Positions 39,611 to 47,184 of a DNA stretch of 64,000 nt are shown here, in pieces. Location: the NCBI GenBank assembly GCA_012955965.1, contig JABBZI010000001.1, forward strand, positions 186,001 through 250,000, given 5' to 3'. The notes beneath the pieces were generated by a model that saw nothing but the letters and a program-made list of their open reading frames with translations, had not been told where the DNA came from and did no database searches. The stretch comes from Clostridioides difficile (GTDB taxonomy: Bacteria; Bacillota; Clostridia; Peptostreptococcales; Peptostreptococcaceae). How positions within the stretch are numbered: position 1 is the stretch's first letter; each line of letters starts with the position of its first letter. Both the position numbers and the translations under genes were made by a program.

Positions 39611-40159
39611 TTATAATAGATTTCTTTTTAGTACATTATTTAATTTAATACCTAAAAAAGATGCAATAACTGCTTTTATTGTATCTCCAATTAAAAATGG
39701 TACAACAGCTGCAAAAAGTGCTGCTTCTACTGTCATTTGATTAAAATAACACATAAATACTGTTCCCATAAAATATATAATTGGCATACCAATAAAAATT
39801 GTTATTAGTATATATCGTTTAATATCATTATTTTTTCCTTTTAATAAACTAATAATTAATGCTGCAAACAAAAATCCAAAATAAAAACCTCCTGTTGGAC
39901 TTAACAATTTTCCAATCCCAGATGTTCCTCCACCAAATACTGGTATTCCAATTAAACCTATCATTATATATACGCCAACTGTGCTAAATGCTTGTCTTGG
40001 TGTTAAAATCAAAGCTATTAAATTTATCATTATTGTTTGTGCTGTTACTCCTGCTGGTGTAAATGGCAATGGTATATATATGTAGGATGATATACATAAC
40101 AATGCTACACATATTGACATTTTAGTTAAATCTTGAATATTTACCTTAGTATTTTTCAT
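39611..40159 (-). CDS. bioY: Biotin transporter BioY (ECF S-component)
   Basis: Membrane substrate-binding component of biotin uptake, 182 residues with six hydrophobic segments. The BioY hallmarks are visible: ICVALLCISSYIYIPLPFTPAGVTAQTI, then GIPVFGGGTSGIGKLLSPTGGFYFGF and GDTIKAVIAS. I start at 40159, where AAGGG lies about 11 nt upstream; the ATG at 40177 has no SD. A BirA-type operator lies 100-133 bp upstream, so expression should fall when biotin is plentiful. Confidence 0.93.
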   Translation of the reverse strand: MKNTKVNIQDLTKMSICVALLCISSYIYIPLPFTPAGVTAQTIMINLIALILTPRQAFSTVGVYIMIGLIGIPVFGGGTSGIGKLLSPTGGFYFGFLFAALIISLLKGKNNDIKRYILITIFIGMPIIYFMGTVFMCYFNQMTVEAALFAAVVPFLIGDTIKAVIASFLGIKLNNVLKRNLL

Positions 40160-40258
40160 TTTTATAATTCCCTTCATATGTCTTATTCAATTTAGTTTAT
40201 ATGTATATATACAAGTTTTCTATCAAAGCTTTGTTTTAGTATAAAAGAAAGACATTTT

Positions 40259-40292
40259 TTTGTCAACCCGAAATATATTTTAGGTTTACATT
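40259..40292. promoter_or_regulatory. BirA-type biotin operator
   Basis: TGTCAACC (40261-40268), 14 bp, then GGTTTACA (40283-40290) is an inverted pair matching the Firmicutes BirA operator TGTnAAC-N14/16-GTTnACA. It precedes bioY. Confidence 0.8.
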
Positions 40293-40452
40293 TCATTTTT
40301 AAGTAAACTGTAGATTAATACTTTATATTTTAATGGTCATTTAGAAAAATTTATTTAGAAACAAACCTATTTTGTCTATACTTGTAAATTATAATATGAT
40401 ATATTTTTATATGAGATTTTATTTTATATAAAAATAATAAGGAAGTGATGAT

Positions 40453-41235
40453 ATGAAAATTAATGAAAATACTTTAAATAATATAGATGAAGAGTTGGAT
40501 GAACTTAGCAAGAAAGTTTATTTAGATTCGCCAGATTTTTGGATAAGCATTTCTGACAAAGTAATAGATAAAGTATTTGATGAGATGTTATTATTCTTTG
40601 CAGTTAAGTATAATTACTTTAATATATTATCCTTTGCTATTGAGAATAATTATATAGACTTGAATGTACCATCAAAAAATAAAGAATATCCTAATATAAT
40701 GAGTCATCTTTTAGATACAGCAAAACAGAATGAAGATAAAAAAATTTATAATTATCTTCTAAATTTAAATAAGGACAAAACTATAGATGAAAGTTCAGAT
40801 TTAGCCAACTTAGATTGTAATACTAGTTGTGATACTCTTGAAAAAAAAGATATATATATTCCAAAATACTTGTGTCCAAACTGTAATTCTAATATTTTTG
40901 ATACTGGTTATAAAGTTTCAAATGACATAATATATAAATTTTCTTTTGAAAAATCTGAACCTGTTGAAATATCTAGTGAAATTGCTTCTATCAAATGTTG
41001 TAATTGTGAAGAATTCTTAGAAAATGTTACATCCGATAAATTATATAGTATATGTAAAATCCAAAACTGTAACAATTGTGGTTCTAATTTAACTAAAGTC
41101 GGTATTCTTGAAAAGAAAAAAATGGAGTTTGATAAAAATACTGAAGAATTTGGATATGTTTCAACATCTTATTGTTGTGGAAATTGCGACTCTGAAATAG
41201 ATTTATCTCAAAAAGAATATTTTAATATTTTATAA
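40453..41235 (+). CDS. Unknown protein with two zinc-ribbon-like cysteine clusters
   Basis: I do not recognise this 260-residue protein. The N-terminal half (1-110) is helical and acidic with an ankyrin-like feel (YNYFNILSFAIENNYIDLNVP) but no clear repeats. The C-terminal half has two zinc-ribbon-like pairs: Cys141/144 with Cys182 or 183/185, and Cys206/209 with Cys241 or 242/245, each knuckle spaced about 40 residues. It may be a nucleic-acid- or protein-binding protein. GGAAGTG precedes the ATG. It is one of the few plus-strand genes and stands alone, sharing a bidirectional terminator with the methyltransferase gene. Confidence 0.8.
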   Translation: MKINENTLNNIDEELDELSKKVYLDSPDFWISISDKVIDKVFDEMLLFFAVKYNYFNILSFAIENNYIDLNVPSKNKEYPNIMSHLLDTAKQNEDKKIYNYLLNLNKDKTIDESSDLANLDCNTSCDTLEKKDIYIPKYLCPNCNSNIFDTGYKVSNDIIYKFSFEKSEPVEISSEIASIKCCNCEEFLENVTSDKLYSICKIQNCNNCGSNLTKVGILEKKKMEFDKNTEEFGYVSTSYCCGNCDSEIDLSQKEYFNIL

Positions 41236-41312
41236 TTTCAAATAAGAATAATATTTCATTAGATACTATATAAGTTTTAGAATATACAAAGAGAAACATT
41301 TTTATAATGATT

Positions 41313-41361
41313 AAAATTGCTATGAAACTAGATTTTACTAAGCCAGTCTCATAGCAATTTT
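41313..41361. terminator. Bidirectional terminator between convergent genes
   Basis: AAAATTGCTATGA (41313-41325) and TCATAGCAATTTT (41349-41361) form a 13-bp stem serving the plus-strand zinc-ribbon gene and the minus-strand methyltransferase gene. Confidence 0.85.
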
Positions 41362-41410
41362 CTATTATAAATCAGAATTAAACTTTATCAAACTCTTATA
41401 AGTATTCTTT

Positions 41411-42328
41411 TTATTTCTTTATAGTACCAACCATAACTCTTAAATCGATTGTTATATCGGATATACCTGATTCTAACAACATTAAAATATCCTCTTCATC
41501 TAAGGATGATGTCAAAGGTGTCATTTTAATTAAATTACTTAAGTTTAATACATTGATATTGGTCTTATAATTAATTCTATTATCATAAATCAAATCAAGA
41601 TGCTTCTTAAATACATCTACAATATTTTTATTATCATAATCACTATTTTTTATATTTTTCTGTATACTTGTTCTTATTTCTTTTAAATAATTTGATTCTG
41701 GAACAATCTTTACTACTATTCCAGCATTACTTAAAACTCTTGTAAACTCCTTATAGTTTGCAGGAGAAAGTACATTTAATATTATATCAAACTTACTATC
41801 TTGAAGTGGCAGATTTGCTAAATCTGAAATACACCATATAATTTCATTTTCTTCTCTTGTAGCAATAGAAATCCCTTCTTTAGCTATGTCAATTCCAATT
41901 AATTTACATCTATTATTAATCTCTTCATCTTCATATAATTTATTTAAGAAATATCCTTCACCACAACCTGCATCTAATATATAGTTACTATACTTATTTA
42001 AAGTACAATTTTTAATTATAGATTTTATTTCTTCTATTAAATAATCATACACATTAGAATTATATATTTCATGTCTTGACTCAAATAGTTCTTTATCATA
42101 AATAGTTTTTGTATTACTATTTAATAAATTTACATATCCTTTTTTAGATATATCAAAACAGTGTTTGTTCACACATTTAACACTATTTTTATCAACTTCA
42201 GCCATATTTTCTTTGCAAAGTGGGCATTTAAATACTTCTATATTTTCGTTAAGTAGTAATCTAGTTGTTTCTATCTTTTTTAGTTTACCAGTATTTTTCT
42301 TATTTACACTACTTATATTCTGTTTCAT
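41411..42328 (-). CDS. rlmA: 23S rRNA (guanine-N1)-methyltransferase, RlmA/TlrB family
   Basis: SAM-dependent methyltransferase predicted to modify a guanine in 23S rRNA helix 35. 305 residues from the ATG at 42328. The N-terminal zinc finger (Cys35, Cys38, Cys52 and His56/Cys57, motif CPLC...KHCFDISKKGYVNLL) is diagnostic of RlmA proteins. The SAM motif LDAGCGEGYFL follows at about residue 127, then DIILNVLSPANY. The chosen start has AAGGAG 9 nt upstream; the frame extends to 42370 without an SD. Members can alter macrolide or lincosamide sensitivity; nothing here shows that. Confidence 0.88.
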   Translation of the reverse strand: MKQNISSVNKKNTGKLKKIETTRLLLNENIEVFKCPLCKENMAEVDKNSVKCVNKHCFDISKKGYVNLLNSNTKTIYDKELFESRHEIYNSNVYDYLIEEIKSIIKNCTLNKYSNYILDAGCGEGYFLNKLYEDEEINNRCKLIGIDIAKEGISIATREENEIIWCISDLANLPLQDSKFDIILNVLSPANYKEFTRVLSNAGIVVKIVPESNYLKEIRTSIQKNIKNSDYDNKNIVDVFKKHLDLIYDNRINYKTNINVLNLSNLIKMTPLTSSLDEEDILMLLESGISDITIDLRVMVGTIKK

Positions 42329-42636
42329 TTCCATAATCTCCTTAAATTTACTATTTAATTTAAATAGCACGAAATTATGGCCACTTGTATAAGATAACTT
42401 TTTCTAGATTATATAAAATATGTTATAAGTTGTTGTAAGATAGCCACAATTTGTGCACTATCTTCTTATTCTAATGTAATACATAAATGCTCTTTTATTC
42501 ATTATTGTTCCTCCCATCATTATATTTATTTAATGTCTTAAGTACATATAAGTCATAATTTAAAAAAATATTTTTTAAATTATGACTAACGAAATAATAA
42601 ATACATTAATTATCCTTTTAGTCGAATATATTAATA
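42329..42636. other. Gap between methyltransferase and GNAT genes
   Basis: 308 bp with no gene. It contains the 17-bp inverted repeat at 42551-42587 and presumably the methyltransferase promoter. Nothing else recognised. Confidence 0.55.
42551..42587. repeat. 17-bp perfect inverted repeat after the GNAT gene
   Basis: AGTCATAATTTAAAAAA and its exact complement flank a 3-nt centre, 50 bp after the GNAT stop. It may act as a terminator, but the T run is inside the stem rather than after it. Confidence 0.65.
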
Positions 42637-43065
42637 TTAGTTACTATATTCCATTATGTATTCTTTAAATCCTGAGTCTTCATTTATTTGCTCTTTTACT
42701 ATGCTGAATCCTTTTTTATTATAAAATCCAACTGCTTTTTTATTGTCTTTGTATACTGCTAGACTTAGATTCTTGTATTCTTTAGTTGCATAGTCTAAAA
42801 GTTTACTTCCTATACCTAGGTTTTGATAGTTTGTACTTATAAATAAGGCTCCTATGAAGCTTTTTTCTATTATGCTTATAAATCCTTTTATTTCTTGACC
42901 ATCCTCATATACAAACGTATCTGATATAGGTATATATTCGTTTTTGACAGTGTTATAGTTATTTTCCCAGTATTCTTTACTTATAAAGTCATGTGCTTTG
43001 ATTGTGCTTTCTTTCCATATTTCCATGATTTTGTTTATATCTTTGTCATTTAATTTTCTTATCAT
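42637..43065 (-). CDS. GNAT-family N-acetyltransferase
   Basis: Acetyl-CoA-dependent acyltransferase of 142 residues with unknown acceptor. The acetyl-CoA loop QNLGIGSKLLDYA (about 84-96) and the following KDNKKAVGFYNKKGFSIV (about 107-125) are the GNAT motifs A and B. It resembles YjaB/PhnO-type small GNATs. The CRISPR array begins 57 bp upstream and is read in the same direction toward it. Confidence 0.88.
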   Translation of the reverse strand: MIRKLNDKDINKIMEIWKESTIKAHDFISKEYWENNYNTVKNEYIPISDTFVYEDGQEIKGFISIIEKSFIGALFISTNYQNLGIGSKLLDYATKEYKNLSLAVYKDNKKAVGFYNKKGFSIVKEQINEDSGFKEYIMEYSN

Positions 43066-43122
43066 AAATTTTATTCCACCTCATTTTTATGTTGATTTTT
43101 ATTTATAGTATAAGTTTACTTC

Positions 43123-45182
43123 ATTTATATACTGCTTAGTTAATATAAAACAATTGAATTTAAAACTAAAAATAGGCTATATTTTATCTTTATACACAAC
43201 TTAGTTAATATAAAACAAAATAATTATCCAAATAAAGTTTTTGGATATGCAACTTTACATACTACTTAGTTAATATAAAACCTTTGAGTATTGTATCATC
43301 CTACTTAGTTTACCTTAACTTTACATACCACTTAGTTAATATAAAACAATCAAAAATAGAAGAATCACCAATCATAATTTCTTTCTTTACATACCACTTA
43401 GTTAATATAAAACTTTACCATATATAACTGCATATTTAAATCCCATACACTTTACATACCACTTAGTTAATATAAAACTGATTTTCTCTGACAACTCAAC
43501 AAGTGTATTATTTAGCTTTACATACCACTTAGTTAATATAAAACTATGAATTAGAAACTCAAGAAATAGGCTTCGATAGACTTTACATACCACTTAGTTA
43601 ATATAAAACAGACATTGAAAAGATTGTTGATGTATTTATACATACCTTTACATACCACTTAGTTAATATAAAACTAACTACATGAATAAATTTGGAACAA
43701 AGACTGGTGACTTTACATACCACTTAGTTAATATAAAACCATAATCTTAATTTCTCCTTGTGTTTCTATATCTGACTTTACATACCACTTAGTTAATATA
43801 AAACTAGTAGTAATAGTGATAAACAAATAAGTTCCGTTATGCTTTACATACCACTTAGTTAATATAAAACGTAAAAGATTACTATTTACTTAACTATTCG
43901 TCGTAGTCTTTACATACCACTTAGTTAATATAAAACCAGTTATATTACAGTCATTTAAAGATAAAAAATTTACCTTTACATACCACTTAGTTAATATAAA
44001 ACAAAAAAGGTAAAATGGTGAAATGTCCATGTTGTGGTGCTTTACATACCACTTAGTTAATATAAAACTTTAGTTTGGGTAAAAATTGTGTCTTCTACTT
44101 GCAACTTTACATACCACTTAGTTAATATAAAACAAAGAAGTCGTTGAAGCTATGGAGCATGAGTGCAACCTTTACATACCACTTAGTTAATATAAAACCA
44201 AACCTGGTATTACAGAGTTAGAGCAGGAAATACTCACTTTACATACCACTTAGTTAATATAAAACAGCACCACGTAAGCTAGAAAGGTTTTTATCTAAAA
44301 CCTTTACATACCACTTAGTTAATATAAAACAATTTATTTTCCACATACCTAAAATACCATGTTTTTACTTTACATACCACTTAGTTAATATAAAACTATG
44401 TGTTAGAACATAACTATAGCTTAGAATTGTCGCTTTACATACCACTTAGTTAATATAAAACAAAATGAGGGTTTTAGATATATTACCAACCGCTTATCTT
44501 TACATACCACTTAGTTAATATAAAACGCTTTATAATGGAAGTGAAACAGATTTTACACATAACTTTACATACCACTTAGTTAATATAAAACGCAAGTATA
44601 AAAATAAAAGGGGTGTTAAATAGTGCAGCTTTACATACCACTTAGTTAATATAAAACTTTATAGACTGTCTCTTTGACAAAGACATGAGAAAAGCTTTAC
44701 ATACCACTTAGTTAATATAAAACAGGAAGATGATGAGATGAAAAAATCAAAAGAGTTTATCTTTACATACCACTTAGTTAATATAAAACTATATAATAAG
44801 TATATATATATATATATTATACTCGCCTTTACATACCACTTAGTTAATATAAAACTTATAATCAATGAAGATAAAGCAACTGTTGTTAGAATACTTTACA
44901 TACCACTTAGTTAATATAAAACTATTACTAGCTAATCAAGAAAGCTTAAATTTAGTATTCTTTACATACCACTTAGTTAATATAAAACGTGTATGTTATT
45001 ATATTTTCACCATGTTCAAATGTCTTTACATACCACTTAGTTAATATAAAACCTGTTAGTTTATCAATTTTATCATCTGCTTTTTCTACTTTACATACCA
45101 CTTAGTTAATATAAAACGTAAGTTTTTTTTTAATTAAAAATGTATCCACATTGCTTTACATACCACTTAGTTAATATAAAAC
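43123..45182 (-). CRISPR. Type I-B CRISPR array, 32 repeats
   Basis: Thirty-two 29-bp repeats and 31 spacers of about 36-38 bp. In the transcribed sense the repeat begins GTTTTATATTAACTAAGTGG and ends in ATGTAAAG. Repeat starts on the plus strand are, in order, 43123, 43188, 43253, 43319, 43385, 43450 and so on to 45154. The three lowest repeats (43123, 43188, 43253) have three to one changes; the rest I read as identical. Degeneration at the low end marks it as the trailer. Leader and cas genes lie at the high end, so the array is read on the minus strand. Short frames inside it encoding repeated FILTKWYVK are artefacts. Confidence 0.98.
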
Positions 45183-45365
45183 CCCAAAATAGGTGTAATT
45201 GAATAGCTTGAAAATACTACACTCACGCAATCATGATTCAATAAAAACATCAAAATTTGCAGTGAGCGAGCAATAGTGCAATTAATAACAATTATCAGTC
45301 CACTTCAATCTCTTATATTCCAACTGTTAAGCCCTATTTTAGCACAAATATCGCTCACTGCAAAC
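45183..45365 (-). promoter_or_regulatory. CRISPR leader
   Basis: 183 bp between the cas2 stop and the first (newest) repeat. It contains TTTGCAGTGAGCGA immediately after the cas2 stop (45364-45351 on the minus strand), a type I-B leader-like sequence, and an exact inverted copy at 45256-45269. I cannot place a convincing -10/-35 pair. Confidence 0.8.
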
Positions 45366-45632
45366 CTATATAAACATTTCATCAGAATACTTATCAATAC
45401 CATAACATTTCTTTTTAATTGAATTAGGATTTTTTATCTCATAAACATAAATCGAATCTTCACTATTATCAATAATCTTTTCTATTTCAGAAATACATTT
45501 ATGTAACTTCCCATCAGTAATATCTCCTTCAAAAACAGAATTCTGAGTCCAAGTCAAATATTTTTTAAGTATTTTTCTAATCCGATTTAATGACCTTGCT
45601 TCAACAACATCATAAGTAACAATAACAAACAT
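45366..45632 (-). CDS. cas2: CRISPR adaptation endonuclease Cas2
   Basis: Spacer-acquisition subunit that dimerises and bridges two Cas1 dimers. 88 residues. The ferredoxin-like start MFVIVTYDVVEARSLNRIRKIL carries the conserved Asp8, followed by YLTWTQNSVFEGDIT. It is the last cas gene, 3 bp after cas1, and its stop abuts the leader. Confidence 0.97.
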   Translation of the reverse strand: MFVIVTYDVVEARSLNRIRKILKKYLTWTQNSVFEGDITDGKLHKCISEIEKIIDNSEDSIYVYEIKNPNSIKKKCYGIDKYSDEMFI

Positions 45633-45635
45633 ACT

Positions 45636-46616
45636 TTACCACCATGCCTTTAAAACTTTATACTTTTCATCATTGATAAAATGTTTAATTAATTTATAAC
45701 ATTCTAACCTTATAAACATTCTATACGAAACTTTTCTATTAAGATTTCTATGTTTTATAGTTGTCTGCATCTTGTTTTCAAATTCTTGTAAAAACTTCTT
45801 CTTTCCTTTTTCACTTAAATAACAAATTTTATCCTGATATTCAAAATCACTCTTATTAATTCTTTTGTTATTAATCAAGCTAAAAATTATTGTGTCAATT
45901 ATAATTGGCTTGAAAATCTCTGCAATGTCTAAGCTTAAGGAAAATCTCTTTGTCGATGGTTCATGTAAAAAACTTATTGTAGGGTCAAGCTGTGTCTTAT
46001 ATATTTCACTTAAAACATTTGTATACATTATGCTATTTCCAAAAGACATAAGAGCATTTACTGGGTCTTTAGGAGGTCTTTTTTCTCTTTTATAAAACTC
46101 AAAGTCATCTTTCAATATTTGATTAAATGATTTGTAGTATGTTTTTCTTATTCTTCCTTCTTTACCCATAAGTTCTGATATTTCTTTGACCTCATTCAAA
46201 CTATTTAGTTCATCTTTTATAGTATCAATTAAGCTTTCATCAACTTTATAATATCTCATATTTCTTAAAATATGGTATGCTGCACTTTCCACAAAGGATT
46301 TTGCTAAGTATAGTCTTTCATTTTTATCTAAATAGCAAGCTGATTGAGATACTAAACTGAACCCTGATACATTTTTCTTTCTTGGATAATACGTACCTGA
46401 ATAATATCCATAGTAATTATAGAAATGAAGCATAACTCCATATTGACTTATATAATTTATAAGTTTTGTGTTTAAATCCACTTCCCCATATATATGAATA
46501 TCATCAACTTGTTCTACTGGTAATATTTTTTTCTCACCTTCTAAATTATAATAGTAAATCGTATTTTCTTTTCTTTTTATACTCCCATTACTTATAATAT
46601 AATAATCTCTATACAT
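45636..46616 (-). CDS. cas1: CRISPR adaptation integrase Cas1
   Basis: Metal-dependent integrase that inserts new spacers. 326 residues from the ATG at 46616, chosen because AAGGAGGAG lies just before it (the frame opens further at 46640). Conserved segments are DDIHIYGEVDLN near residue 40, ALMSFGNSIMYTNVL with the catalytic Glu nearby (about 185-205), and FLHEPSTKRFSLSLDIAEIFKP (about 215-237) with the metal-binding His and Asp. It starts 2 bp after the cas4 stop. Confidence 0.97.
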   Translation of the reverse strand: MYRDYYIISNGSIKRKENTIYYYNLEGEKKILPVEQVDDIHIYGEVDLNTKLINYISQYGVMLHFYNYYGYYSGTYYPRKKNVSGFSLVSQSACYLDKNERLYLAKSFVESAAYHILRNMRYYKVDESLIDTIKDELNSLNEVKEISELMGKEGRIRKTYYKSFNQILKDDFEFYKREKRPPKDPVNALMSFGNSIMYTNVLSEIYKTQLDPTISFLHEPSTKRFSLSLDIAEIFKPIIIDTIIFSLINNKRINKSDFEYQDKICYLSEKGKKKFLQEFENKMQTTIKHRNLNRKVSYRMFIRLECYKLIKHFINDEKYKVLKAWW

Positions 46617-46618
46617 TG

Positions 46619-47137
46619 TTACTCCTCCTTCACGAAACAAAATTCATAATAAGCACATTTTGTACAATAAGATTTCTTTTCAATTTTGTGAGGAGATAAC
46701 TTCATGTTTATTTCATTTATATTTATAAGTGTGTTTTCAATAATTCTTTCTTTTTCCTCTGTCAATATCAATTCTTCTTGTTTCTTTTCCTTAACATAAT
46801 TTATAGTTCCTTTTTTCTCTATCCCCATACTATTTTTTAAATAGTATAAGTAATAGTATAACTGCATTTCATCTGCTTCTTTCATCTTTGAACTTATTTT
46901 TACTTCTTTTACATACTCGTCCTTTATTATATCTAATTTCAAGATATCATCAATCAACACTTCTTTATTTTTCATTCTTTTATATGACTCTTCATGTACT
47001 ATCTTTCCAGACAATACTCTATCACTATTTTGTTCCATAGTTATTCCTTTAGAGAATAACCATAGCTTTCTTTTGCACACATAGTAATAATTTATCTTTA
47101 CACCTTGAACTTTTAATAATTCTAAATCTATTGGCAC
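46619..47137 (-). CDS. cas4: CRISPR-associated exonuclease Cas4
   Basis: RecB-like iron-sulfur nuclease that trims pre-spacers and helps choose the PAM. 172 residues from a GTG at 47137, preceded by AAGGTG at 5 nt. INYYYVCKRKLWLF (about 13-26) has the first cluster cysteine; the C-terminal CTKCAYYEFC supplies the other three. The frame runs up to a TTG at 47188, but that start has no SD and would translate the repeat-like element at 47165-47184 into FILT-W-K residues, like the array itself. I therefore prefer the shorter form. Confidence 0.93.
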   Translation of the reverse strand: MPIDLELLKVQGVKINYYYVCKRKLWLFSKGITMEQNSDRVLSGKIVHEESYKRMKNKEVLIDDILKLDIIKDEYVKEVKISSKMKEADEMQLYYYLYYLKNSMGIEKKGTINYVKEKKQEELILTEEKERIIENTLININEINMKLSPHKIEKKSYCTKCAYYEFCFVKEE

Positions 47138-47164
47138 AAAATCACCTTCTTTAGTAAATTTTAG

Positions 47165-47184
47165 CCACATTGTTAATATAAAAA
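47165..47184 (-). repeat. Degenerate half CRISPR repeat between cas3 and cas4
   Basis: CCACATTGTTAATATAAAAA matches the last 20 plus-strand bases of the array repeat at 17 positions, including a run of 12. It begins directly after the cas3 stop. The other 9 bases of the repeat, which carry the Cas6 handle, are not conserved. Confidence 0.6.

Noticed and set aside
43402-44865. Short minus-strand open frames encoding repeated FILTKWYVK
   Set aside because: They are translations of CRISPR repeats and spacers, not genes.
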